From Aegilops tauschii subsp. strangulata (lineage: Eukaryota; Streptophyta; Magnoliopsida; Poales; Poaceae): a stretch of 64,000 bases of DNA. Position 1 is the stretch's first letter, and the number at the start of each line of letters is the position of its first letter. Position numbers and translations under genes: made by a program. Positions 23,161 through 33,989 of the stretch are shown piece after piece. The stretch spans positions 241,840,622-241,904,621 of the forward strand of contig NC_053039.3 of NCBI RefSeq assembly GCF_002575655.3, read 5' to 3'. The notes below the pieces were generated by a model, which did no database searches, was not told the origin of the DNA, and saw nothing but the letters and a program-made list of their open reading frames with translations.

Positions 23161-23689
23161 TGTAGTACATTGCTAGTTCTCCAAAATAAATCATTGTACA
23201 ATGTAAAATTCTCATATGTAAGCAAAAATTTAAAAGAAGCATCGTAACCCCCAACAAAGTTAAGGTCCAAACCCTAGCCGGCGGAAGTTGTCGTTCTCCA
23301 CACCAATCATTTATGGTTTCTCTTTCTCCCATAGACCTTGTTGTCGGCAAGTGGGATGAAGAATCTGATTTACCGGTCAGAGTTTGTAGTTAGAGTAGTT
23401 TCCTTGTGGAAGTTGTATGCAGCATACCCACTCACAAATGCAACCATGATGTGGAAATTATATGCAGCATACCTATAGGCAATTACAGTGATGGTAGTTG
23501 TGCCGGAACCTAAAAAAAGCTTGGCAACTTCACGGTAAGATCGATTTATCAAGCACTAATGGCTAGAAGTTTGGACAACCGTCGGCCTTCATCGTGAGGA
23601 GATAGACAGGATACAAAAGTGTTGCAAGAAGCTTTGCAAACTTACAGTTATGCCAAAGGTTAGGAATTTACGGTAGAGTGATACACAAC
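23161..23689. other. Intergenic, no gene seen
   Basis: Mostly AT-rich. A short imperfect direct repeat with 'atgcagcatacc' occurs at 23416 and 23462. Nothing else was recognised. Confidence 0.45.
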
Positions 23690-24606
23690 CTTATTCCATG
23701 TTGTGTTGTGCTTTCAGATAGATACCTTGAAAGAATTGCCTAATGTGAGGTGTGTGGGTAGAGAAAGGATGACCCATGCTTTATTTGAGTGTACCTACGT
23801 GAAGTTTTTTTGGGGAATAGTAGAAGATCCTCACACCACCGAAAATCACCAACTTACATCTTGATTCATGGGCAATAGATGTGGTGGAGGGCGTCGTCAT
23901 CTCAACGAATGAGGCGTGCATGATTTTATGTGGTATTGTTGGCATGTTTGGTAAGAATAGAACGTGTGTTGTTATGGCGAGAGTCGTCGAACAGTCCAAT
24001 CGTCGGTTAAATGGACGATTAACGCCTACATGGACCTAGCAGCCTCAGGCAAGAACCTTCGCCGATAGGGTGTGCGTCGAAGAAAGTTGGAGACCGCCAT
24101 ATGAGGGGATACTGAAGTTAATATAGGCGTGAGCTTCTATAGGATTTAGGGCGGGGTAGCACGAGTGGCAATTTGTGATCGTGAATGATAATTGATCCGA
24201 GCTTGGACAAGTTGGTATGAGCTTGTCGCTTATTCTCAGGCAATGAAAGCTAATGTTATACGTGATGCATTCACTTGGTGTTGGACTTAGGGCTTCATCA
24301 CGTGATGGTGGAGAGCAATGATCAAGATGTGGTGGAGATGTGCAACGCAAATAACGATGAACGATTGACCATCTCAACAATCTTGCTTGAGATCGGTGAG
24401 CTTCGTAGGGGAGTAAACATTCTTGTAATCTCCTTTGTGAGGCGAGAAGCTAACGAGGTAGCCTATCGACACGTGAAACAAACCAACAAGGCAAGGAGAC
24501 GATGTCTCTGGATAAACTTCATTCCATCATTCATGTGGGACAGGACTGAACATCTGAATAGTACTAGTACCCCCCCGGCCGCGTATGTGATTAATATATT
24601 CCCGTG
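23690..24606 (+). pseudogene. LINE-type zinc-binding and RNase H pseudogene
   Basis: Three blocks in one orientation resemble the end of plant LINE polyproteins. The first reads LPNVRCVGRERMTHALFECTYVKFFW-like (23730-23820), the zinc-binding domain after reverse transcriptase (zf-RVT). The second is a GGVAR-VAICDR-like RNase H start (24150-24190). The third is an ORF from 24275 with LGLHHVMVESNDQDVVEMC and later ISFVRREANEVAYRHVK (24430-24480), the C-terminal half of the RVT_3 RNase H fold. Frames shift and stops intervene, and catalytic acidic residues of the first RNase H strand are not all preserved. This is a dead relic. It may be a LINE end or one of the many plant RNase H-like gene fragments. 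Confidence 0.6.
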
Positions 24607-26188
24607 ATTTGCCAAAAAAGAGTAGTTTCCTTTATTTGAGTTCGGTTTTAGCTATTTTCTCGTCCATGGCGCCCACTCGTGGTAAGTGGTTCTCAAGTAT
24701 GCGTGACCATTTTTGTCGCTAATGTTGGTATCAGAAAATTGGAATCCTATTGGCAAAATCATTGATGCCCGCCTCGATGGATTGGTTTTGGACTTCTTCT
24801 CAAAGTAGTCGGGAGATGGGTGGTCTTTACAATAATGGTATGGCTTACTCCATTCTTGGCTTTGGTGGAATGCACTCATGGCTCACTGGCGACTTTAATG
24901 ACACATGGATTCCCTTTGACTGATGGTGCCAGTACTTTCGTTGATGTTGAGTGAGTTATTCTAGTGGCCCCATCATGTGCATAGCATTTGATTCTGATTT
25001 TTTTTACTGGAGAGTCCATGTTAGAATTTGCAAGTAAAATTCCAATCTTCATAAGGATGTCGTCAAAAGAGCATGTGATTTGATCATTGGAGAAGATCTC
25101 GGGGATCTCAATGTTTTATCTCTTTTTTAGAGTTATTTGTGTGAAGTTAGGAACAACTATTTCTCTCAACCACACACTATTCACTACTTGCTTCATTCCA
25201 TATTAAGTGTCGCTGACTTAGTATAATATGGAACGGAGGGAGTATTAAATATGTCATGATATGGAGTTCAAAATGAAACGTATGTTTAGAAGAATGTTCT
25301 TATACATAGGTGTTTATGAAAGGTTTATAGCCACATTGATATGCATCTTCACTTTTCAATACAAAGCTTCTTTGTATACACGGTCATCAAGCACTTGTGC
25401 CTAGTCAAATGTGTTTGTCAGCTTCACAGGTAAGAAGTTGTAGGATCGAAAGTATGTCTAAGGGGGAGTGATTAGACTACTTGACCAAATAAAAACTTAT
25501 AATTTTCCCAATTTTAGTTGTAGGCAAGTTTTAGCAATTCTACCAAGTCAAGGACACGTTACACATGCAAGTCTAAGAGTTGAGAGGCAGAAATTAAAGA
25601 TTTTGCATATGAACGTAAATGAGGGATCGGATAAATCAAACGCAATGAAGACACAGTGATTTTTGGTGTGGTTCCGATAGGTGGTGCTATCGTACATTCA
25701 CGTTGATGGGGACTTCAACCCATGGAGGGTAACGACTGCACGAGTCCACGGAGGACAATGACTGCGCAACCTTGTCTATTACATCATGGCTTACGTCCAC
25801 AAAGTACTAGCCTCACTCGGATAGATCTTCACGAAGTAGGCGATCTCCTTACCCTTACAAACTCCTTGGTTCAACTCGACAAGATCTTGGAGGCTCCCGA
25901 GTGACACCTAACTAATCTAGGAGACACCACTCTTCAAAAGGTAATAAATATGTAGTTGATGATGAACTCCTTACTCGTGTACTTCAAATGATAGTCTCCT
26001 CAACACTCAATCACTCTCTCACATATTTGGCTTGGGTAGGAGAGGGATTGGAGCGGAAAGCAACTTGGGAGGCTACAAATCAAGGCTCAAATGGTTGGAT
26101 TGGAGTCTCTTGATCTCAATACATGAGTAGGTAGTTCTCTTTTAGAAAATGAATGGTGGAAGTTGTGTTTCATTCTGATGGCTCTCTT
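24607..26188. other. Intergenic, no gene seen apart from a small MITE
   Basis: No coding signal, RNA gene or paired repeat other than the 56-bp element at 25187. It ends where the CACTA-1 terminus begins. Confidence 0.45.
25187..25242. mobile_element. Internally deleted Stowaway, 56 bp
   Basis: TA-flanked. 'cttgcttcattccatatta' at the left pairs imperfectly with 'taatatggaacggagggag' at the right, with only a short centre remaining. Confidence 0.7.
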
Positions 26189-27255
26189 TACTACTACAGG
26201 ATGTTGCTAAAGCGACACTACAATCAGAGACCCTTCAATGAAACCGTGTGCGATGCATTAATCACAAACAGTGATGTAAAAAACGTCAAAAAGATACAAA
26301 ACATTTATGATGGCGGAGACATCAAACACAATTCGGATTATAGTTGCGTGTGTGATGCGTGGCATATAGTTCACTCGAAGGAACGTTTCCGATGAGCATA
26401 ACAACAAAAACAGTCAAACTGATGAAGGTGTGTGCGATATACAACATACAGTCCACCCGGATGAACTGTTTGTGATTAAGCAGCACAATAGAAATGGTCA
26501 TCCAGATCAAGTGTGTGTGTGATATATGGCATACATTTCACTCGGATGAACTGTTTTCGATTAGGCAACACAAGGAAATGGTCAGCCAGATCAGTGTGTG
26601 TGTGATCGACGGCATACATTTCACACGGATAAACTATTTGCGATTAGCCACAACAAACAGAAACGATCAGACGGATGAAGGTGTGTGCGCTAGACGGGCA
26701 CACATTCTAATTACAAGAAGCATGCACGATGGTAATAACAAGCACGCATGGTTCACGGAACAAGTCGTGTGCTGACATCGCCTATTGCGGTGCACCCTAT
26801 GGTGCAAACGCCACGTAAGCATCCGAGAACGCGTGCCCACATTACGCCATCCAGAGATTGTGCCGCACTTCAAAACTAGAACCGTCAATAATTTTTGAGC
26901 TTGCTTCCCACCACATTCCAAATGTCTACCACGCTATATTTAATGGTAAACCTGTTCACACCAATCAAAACATAAACAGTTTCTCACTTAGCAGCGTATT
27001 ACTTGGTTATAAATACTACCTACTCCAAGATGACTACACATTCCTCCTCAATTCCTCATCAACAAAAACAAACAAGTATTTCATCGTCGTTCCCTTGTGT
27101 CTGCCATGGCCCGCATGAGTTCTGGGTCAAAAAATTACTACCAGGGAGAGGTGATCATGAAAGCGGAAGCACGAGAAATGTCCCGCCTCGCCGCGAAAGC
27201 AGCCGACATGTCCCGCCGCGCCATCGTAGCAGCACAGAGGTCCTGCCGCGCCGCC
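26189..27255 (+). mobile_element. CACTA-1, one terminus (other end outside window)
   Basis: The end reads TACTACTACAGGATGTTGCT and is colinear for several hundred bases with the inverted right end of CACTA-2 (57618 leftwards: CACTACTGCAGGATGCTGCT). The first base is changed (C to T). Subterminal repeats follow, built on 'gtgtgcgatatacaacatac' and 'ggatgaactgttt' units (26340-26680). A short open frame starts at 27105 with MARMSSGSKNYYQG and continues to 27255, where RLG-1 interrupts it. The flanking 3 bp (ctt) would be the target duplication; the partner is not in the window. CACTA-1 is therefore the outermost member of the nest. Confidence 0.7.
27105..27255 (+). pseudogene. N-terminal fragment of a CACTA-1 accessory ORF
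   Basis: About 50 codons from ATG 27105 up to the RLG-1 insertion point, rich in Ala, Arg and Ser (MSRLAAKAADMSRRAIVAA). It is cut by the LTR at 27256. The Ala-rich helical style resembles the accessory proteins in CACTA-2. The downstream part lies beyond the window. Confidence 0.4.
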
Positions 27256-28816
27256 TGATACGTCTCCAATGTATCTATAATTTTTGATTGTTCCATGCTG
27301 TTATATTATCATTCTTGGATGTTTTATAGTCATTTTATATCATTTCTGGTACTAACCTATTGACACAGTGCCAAGTGCTAGTTGCTATTTTCTGCATGTT
27401 TTTACATCACAGGAAATCAATGCCAAATGGAGTCCAAACGCATCGATTTTTTTTGTGGATTTTTTTGGACCAGAAGACATCCAGTGGGCCAGACAAGCGC
27501 CTTGGGGGGTGCTCCGAGGGGAGCACAACCCATCAGGGCGCGCCTGGAGGCCCAGGCGCGCCCTGGTGGGTTGTGCCCACCTCAGGTGCCCCCTGAACCG
27601 CCTCTTTTCTCTATAAATACCCCAATATTTTAGAAACCCTAGGGGAGTCGACGAAAATCAATTCCAGTCGCCGCAGAGTCCAGAACCACCAGATCCAATC
27701 TAGACACCATCACGGAGGGGTGCATCATGTTCATTGGTGCCTCTCTGATGATGCGTGAGTAGTCTCTTGTAGACCTACGGGTCCGTAGTTAGTAGCTAGA
27801 TGGCTTCCTCTCTCTCGTTTGAATCTCAATACAATGGTCTCTTGGAGATCCATATGATGTAACTCTTTTTGCGGTGTGTTTGTTGGGATCGGATGAACTT
27901 TGAGTTTATGATCAGATCTATCTTTTTATCCATGAAAGTTATTTGAGTCTTCTTTGATCTCTTATATGCATGATTGCTTATAGCCTCGTATTTCTTCTTT
28001 GATATTTGGGTTTTGTTTGGCCAACTCGATCTATTTATCTTGCAATGGGAAGAGGTGCTTTGTAGTGTGTTCGGTCTTACGGTGCTTGATCCCAGCGACA
28101 CAAGGGGAACCGGCACGTATGTATCGTTGATCCTAAGGATAAAATGATGGGGTCTATTTCTACATAAATAGATCTTGTCTACATCATGTCATTGTTCTTA
28201 TTGCATTACTCCATTTCTCCATGAACTTAATACACTAGATGCATGCTGGAATAGCGTCGATGTGTGGAGTAATAGTAGTAGATGCAGGCAGGAGTCGGTC
28301 TACTAATCTTGGACGTGATGCCCATATAATGATCATTGCATGGATATCGTCATGATTATTTGAAGTTCTATCATTTGCCCAACAGTAATTTGTTTACCCA
28401 CCGTTTGCTATTTTTCTCGAGAGAAGCCACTACTGAAATCCACGGCCCCCCGGGTCTCTTCTTTAATATATTTGTCTTTGCGATCTATTTTTATTTTTAG
28501 ATCTATTAAACCAAAAATACAAAATACTTTGCTGCACTTTATTATATTTGGTGTTCGATCTATCAAATTATTACAACTCTCTCATGTCCGTTTGCCAATT
28601 TCTGGCGCCGCAGCCCGAAAGGGATTGACAACCCCTTTAACACGTCGGGTTGCGAGTATTTGTTATTTGTGTGCAGGTGTTGTTTACGTAGTGTTGCTTG
28701 GTTCCTCTACTGATTCGATAACCCTGGTCTCATCACTGAGGGAAATACCTACCTTTGTTGTGCTGCATGACCCCTTCCTCTTTGGGGAAATACCGACGTA
28801 GTTCTAGCAGACATCA
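27256..28816 (+). repeat. 5' LTR of RLG-1
   Basis: Begins TGATACGTCTCCAATG and ends CTAGCAGACATCA. A TATA box (ctataaatacc) is at 27611-27621, 300 bp into the LTR and after a GC-rich palindromic block (gggcgcgcctgg/ccaggcgcgccc at 27536-27564). The five bases before it (ccgcc, 27251-27255) are the expected target duplication. Confidence 0.9.
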
Positions 28817-28827
28817 AAAGGAATTTC

Positions 28828-28845
28828 TGGCGCCGTTGCCGGGGA
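28828..28845 (+). other. Primer binding site of RLG-1
   Basis: TGGCGCCGTTGCCGGGGA, 11 bp after the 5' LTR. The same 18-mer is found at the corresponding place in RLG-2 (39068-39085, minus strand). Confidence 0.85.
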
Positions 28846-29068
28846 GACATCACCAACATCTAGCAGATTCCTAATCAAAAATCTCATCTCCTCGCAATTT
28901 ACATTATTTTCCATTTGCCTCTCATTTTCCTCTCCCCCACTTCACAAAAATTTGCCATTTTATTCGCCCTCTTTTTCGTTCGTCGTTTTCTCGTCAGATC
29001 TCATGTTTGCTTGTGTTGCCATGTGTCTTCTATTTGCTTGCATATTAGCTTGCTAAAAATCAATTGAT

Positions 29069-29245
29069 ATGGATCCTCATCCACTTGCTAATCTTTTCAA
29101 GAGATCCAATTATGATGAACTCATTGCTAGTGAACTGAGTTCACTAGATTATCTTTATGAAGTTTTGCTTGAGATTCATGAATCTGGAAATTGTGATGAA
29201 GTCTTAAAAGAACGAATTTATAAAGTGATTCATATAGCTCCTTAG
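29069..29245 (+). CDS. Short leader ORF of RLG-1 (58 aa)
   Basis: Starts MDPHPLANLFKRSNYDELIA and ends IHIAP before a TAG. It is acidic, with Leu, Glu and Asp, and has no enzymatic motif. It sits between the PBS and the point where gag would be expected. It could be a leftover of a longer ORF, since the following sequence stays AT-rich and partly open (29288-29647) but without family signatures. Confidence 0.4.
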   Translation: MDPHPLANLFKRSNYDELIASELSSLDYLYEVLLEIHESGNCDEVLKERIYKVIHIAP

Positions 29246-29863
29246 ATGAAAAGCACGATTGCAATGATGCTAATATAAATTCTATTAATGTCAATTGTGC
29301 TAATAATATGCCAAACCCCAAGCTTGGGGATGCTTGTTTTTGGTATGTCCACTACTTATTGCAATGATCATGATTGGGGTGATAATGATTCTTATGATCT
29401 TGAAAATTTACTTAAACCTCATAATGAATATGCTTGCGATAATATTAAAAGTGGGTTTGGAAGAGTGTCAACTTTAGCTAAAAATAATCCCACATATTTG
29501 GAGAGTGTTCAGTTTTATGATTTTTTTTATAAAATTGGGCTTGGAGAGGTCATGACTTCATTTGATGATAATCCCACTATATTGGAAGAGTGTCAACTTT
29601 GCATGCATGTGGATCATATAGCGAATATGTTATGTGATAGCTATTGAATTTGAATATGATCCCACATATAATTATTATGAGAGGGGGAAATATGGTTGTA
29701 GAAATTTTCATGCTACTAATTTACCTCTCTTCATGTTGAGATTGTCTATGTTTTATTCTTCTTTCTTGCATATGCTAGTCTTTGCTTGTTTTGATAATTT
29801 GTTTGCTTATAAAATGCCTATGCATAGGAAGTATGTGACTTAAATGTGTTTTCACATGCTACA

Positions 29864-29866
29864 TGA
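29864..29866 (+). other. Target-site duplication of CACTA-2, left copy (TGA)
   Basis: TGA directly before CACTGGTG; the right copy is at 57619-57621 directly after CAGTAGTG. Three bases is the usual length for CACTA elements. Confidence 0.8.
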
Positions 29867-30039
29867 CACTGGTGCGCGTCGGTCCTAAACAAACGGTTTT
29901 TAACCCCTTTCCGCCGGCATTTGGAACCGTTGCCAAGTGAGTGTGTGCGATAGGGTGTCCTTCCCACACGACCCAGAAATCGTCGGGGATAGGCCCTCCT
30001 GGGACCCAGGCTAGGCCCGTGTGTGATCGGGCGAGGCAT

Positions 30040-30305
30040 CGAAACCCAATCATTTCCGTAGGTATGTACATCCCACATGGTAATCTGAGAAAATCATTTC
30101 CGTAGGTATGTACATCCCACACGGTAATACGAGAAAATCATTTCGGTAGGTATGTACATCCCACACGGTGAATCCCAGAAAAACATTCCCGTTCGTATGT
30201 ATATCACACACAGTCAATCCAAGGAATACGTTTCCGTTCTTATGTACATCCCACACAGTCAATCCAGGAAAAACATTTCCGTTCGGACGTACATCCCACA
30301 CAGTT
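30040..30305 (+). repeat. Left subterminal repeats of CACTA-2
   Basis: Six imperfect direct copies of a roughly 43-bp unit built on 'catttccgt..gtatgtacatcccacacggtaat'. Subterminal repeats of this kind bind the transposon's own regulatory protein in well-studied CACTA elements (TNPA of En/Spm); that role here is inference. Confidence 0.8.
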
Positions 30306-30672
30306 TTATGTGTAGGCTCTTGTGTGAAAGGTGTAACTATCACACACGGTCTTCCTTGGTTAACTGTTTGCTTTTATCAACTATAGCACACACGATTTGA
30401 TGAAGAAAACTGTGTGGCATTGGGCTATCCATCGCAAGCGCTTTTACTGCTAGAACCGTTTGCAAAGGTCCATGACACATTTAGCAGGTTTATTAGTTTA
30501 AAATTAATAATTCCAGTATTACGCAAATTCACATTTCATATCGAACAGCTGTTTGCCAATTTCATATCAGGCACATAAATATATTATAACATCACAGTAC
30601 GGTAGCTACATGAAAACAACACAGTACAACATATAGCTAGTTCAACTTCATAAGAACAATATATTCATTTCC

Positions 30673-32055
30673 CTAATCAAGATCATCCAGGCTCGTCTTA
30701 TCCACCTCTGCTTTCAGTTCAGTAAGAACCCTTTTTGCACGGGCCAACTGGGAAAGTGCCTCCTCCTTCGCCAACACCATCTTAGCAAAGTCTGATTTAA
30801 AAAATCCGATTCTCCACCTTCAACTTTTTATCCCGCATCTTAAAATATGCTTCAGCGTTGACAAAACTTTCTCTAAGCCTACGTGTGTTCTCTTCCTCAT
30901 ACATGCTCCAGAGCTTCGCTACGCACATTTTCAAAGACTGTGGCCACTCTTGATCAACCCACTCCAAGTAAGTACACTTCTGTTCATCCTATAATATTTA
31001 AAACTAGATCAGTAACAATTGTAGGGGAAATAGGTTTATAGCAACATAGAAAATCACCAATGCTTATTTTGAAAAACTGAAGAAACATGTTAATTATGAC
31101 ATATCTTCTCAAAAAGATCAATGTACAAATGAAATAATTGGTACTGAGACAACAACCAAATTCTGGAACATTAGAAGCTATAATTAACTACAACGACGCT
31201 ACAAGTTCTTACTCATGTACAATAAATAACAAATTGAACATTTTATGAGGAAGGTAAATATAACTGCAACAGCATAGCGACAGTGTTTGGATGACAACAA
31301 ATTGATACTAACAGGTGTGTACATGCACAAATTTAGTAACATAGAACTAATAGCACTAAGGCCGTCCACTATGTATGCCAAAACTGGGGTAAAGACAATT
31401 GTTGCTACATCTCGCACCGGTGCCCTGCACTGGCGAGCCGATGCAGCGGAAAAAAATCAGGGACCCAGACTCCGGAGCACGTAGTTGCTCCGATGCCCAG
31501 TTCCTTCGTGCCATAAAGATTTAGTATTTTACTGCTTGGCTGCTCGGATGTGTGGACCAAAGTTGGCTGCACAAACTGCTGGAGCGGTGCCAAGTAATTT
31601 TCTAATGGCATGAGATGGCAACAATTTAAGATACTAGGTACAAACTGTGACACCGTCTTAGGATGCGTTTGGTTGAAGGTGTGGTGTGAGTGGGTTGGGA
31701 CCGTGGCAGTGTCTGAATCACATCTAACTAATGATTTGTAACAACGAAAGAGGGTCTAACCTTCTCTGCACATGCCAGAAACTTCCTCCCACTGTCCACA
31801 GAATCAAACACAACTAGCTTCACGCATGGAAATTGATGGTGACAACGAGCAGATAGATCTTCAGCCACCCCGCTCCATTCGTTGCCACTGATGGTCCTAG
31901 GGAGCTACAAGAGGAAGAAATGACTCAAATCGACCGCCGGGTAAAAATCCTTCATTCCAAATCATAGTCCGAGAGAGAGAAGAGAGGCATACCTGGGTGG
32001 TGAAGGAGTAGTCGCCGGAGGAGGAAACGCTGGAGAGGTCTTTGAAGAAGACCAT
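30673..32055 (-). pseudogene. CACTA-2 gene A: GRF-type zinc-finger-like protein, 3 exons, frameshifted
   Basis: Exons on the minus strand are 31993-32055, 31761-31904 and 30673-30988, with GT-AG borders and phase 0 at both introns. Exon 1 starts MVFFKDLSSVSSSGDYSFTT. Exon 2 contains HHQFPCVKLVVFDSVDSGRK and FLACAEK. Exon 3 continues DEQKCTYLEWVDQEWPQSL. The spaced Cys residues and the GR-[KR]-F-x-x-C core match the GRF zinc-finger pattern common in grass transposon-associated proteins. The C-terminus is a helical, charged coiled coil. One extra base near 30784 (after ENRIF) shifts the frame; beyond it the coding continues to DDLD and a stop at 30673. It probably had a nucleic-acid binding role for the transposon. 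It is now broken by one base. Confidence 0.65.
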
Positions 32056-32455
32056 GGCGACCCCGGCGGTAGGATGCGAGATGGCGAGAGCGAGGAAGCG
32101 GCTATAGCTTAGCAAGGAAGGAAGGAAGGAGGAAACAGGGAAAATGTGACTTGTGGTCGGGGAGAAAAGGGGGTGGGGAAGGGGGGAAGGGGGCGGGGGT
32201 AGATATTTTGGCGGTAGGCCAAAATATTCGAAATGTGGAGGGAAACTTTGCGCGCGGTGCCGCCGGACCATTCACTTTGAACGATTGTGTGCATCGCAAA
32301 CGATTCTTCTGCTTTACGCGCATGGGATGAGTTTGATAACTCAAATTTTGGTGGAAATTTCCCCGGGTACGTCATTGCATAATTTAACATCGATTGCTAA
32401 TTTGGGCACACAAAAGAGCGTACAGTAGACAGACCACACTTACTGAATCGAGCAA
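32056..32455 (-). promoter_or_regulatory. Upstream region of CACTA-2 gene A
   Basis: Between the gene A start and the RLG-2 insertion. It contains a purine-rich G run (32160-32200) and 'tgtgtgcatcgcaaacgattc' at 32287-32307, a motif that recurs near the other gene starts of this transposon (41573-41606, 45572-45645). No TATA box was identified with confidence. Confidence 0.35.
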
Positions 32456-33989
32456 TGCTACCTCTTGAGCATGCGTTGGTTTTTCCCTTGAAGAGGAAAG
32501 GGTGATGCAGCAAAGTAGCGTAAGTATTTCCCTCAGTTTTTGAGAACCAAGGTATCAATCCAGTAGGAGGCCACACGCAAGTCCCTCGTACCTACACAAA
32601 CAAATAAGAACCTTGCAACCAACGCGATAAAGGGGTTGTCAATCCCTTCACGGTCACTTGCAAAAGTGAGATCTGATAGAGATGATAATATTTTTGGTAT
32701 TTTTATGATAAAGACTAAAAGTAAAGATTGCAAAGTAAAAATAGATTGGAAACTTATATGATGGAAAGTAGACCCGGGGGGCATAGGTTTCACTAGTGGC
32801 TTCTCCCAAGATAGCATAAGTATTACGGTGGGTGAACAAATTTCTGTCGAGCAATTGATAGAAAAGTGCATAATTATGAGAATATCTAGGCATGATCATG
32901 TATATAGGCATCACGTCCGTGACAAGTAGACCGACTCCTGCCTGCATCTACTACTATTACTCCACACATCGACCGCTATCCAGCATGCATCTAGAGTATT
33001 AAGTTCATAAGAACAGAGTAACGCATTAGGTAAGATGACATGATGTAGAGAGGGATAAACTCAAGCATTATGATATAAACCCCATCTTTTTATCCTCGAT
33101 GGCAACAATACAATACATGTCGTTTCCCCTACTGTCACTGGGATCGAGCACCGCATGATTGAACCCAAAGCTAAGCACTTCTCCCATTGCAAGAAAGATC
33201 AACCTAGTAGGCCAAACCAAACTGATAATTCGAAGAGACTTGCAAATAACCAATCATACATAAAAGAATTCAGAGAAGATTCAAATATTGTTCATAGATA
33301 ATCTTGATCATAAACCCACAATTCATCGGATCTCGACAAACACACCGCAAAAAGAGTTACATCGAATAGATCTCCAAGAAGATCGAGGAGAACTTTGTAT
33401 TGAGATCCAAAGAGAGAGAAGAAGCCATCTAGCTAATAACTATGGACCCGAAGGTCTGTGGTAAACTACTCACACATCATCGGAGAGGCTATGGTGTTGA
33501 TGTAGAAGCCCTCCGTGATCGATGCCCCCTCCGGCGGAGCGCCTGAAAAGGCCCCAAGATGGGATCTCACGGGTACAGAAGGTTGCGGCGGTGGAATTAG
33601 GTTTTCGTGGTGCTCCTCGATGGTTTCGGGGTACGTAGGTATATATAGGAGGAAGAAGTAGGTCGGTGGAGCCACGAGAGGCCCACGAGGGTGGAGGGCG
33701 CGCCCCCTGCCTCGTGGCTTCCTTGTTGGTTTCTTGACGTCCACTCCAAGTCCTCTGGATCACGTTTGTTCCAAAAATCATGCTCCCGAAGGTTTTATTC
33801 CGTTTGGACTCCGTTTGATATTCTTTTTCTGCGAAACACTGAAATAGAAAAAAACAACAATTTGCACTGGGTCAATGGGTTAGTCCCAAAAATAATATAA
33901 AAGTGTAAAAAAAGCCCATTAAACATCCAAAACAAAATATATAATAGCATGGAGCAATCAAAAATTATAGATACGTTGGAGACGTATCA
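32456..33989 (-). repeat. 3' LTR of RLG-2
   Basis: Read on the minus strand it starts TGATACGTCTCCAACG and ends GCTCAAGAGGTAGCA. It is preceded by the polypurine tract. A TATA-like 'ctatatatacc' lies near 33643 on the minus strand. Confidence 0.9.

Noticed and set aside
22988..23176. Plus-strand ORF after a TATA-like box
   Set aside because: A 62-codon frame with a homopolymer Phe run from a poly(T) tract and no motif. The TATA-like site more likely serves the minus-strand gene.
30040..30305. CRISPR-like array
   Set aside because: The repeats are imperfect, lack constant-length unique spacers, and lie next to a CACTA terminus in a plant genome.
30050..30343. Repetitive minus-strand ORF (GMYIPTEMI-like repeats) as a repeat protein
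   Set aside because: The protein repeats only reflect the 43-bp subterminal DNA repeats of CACTA-2.
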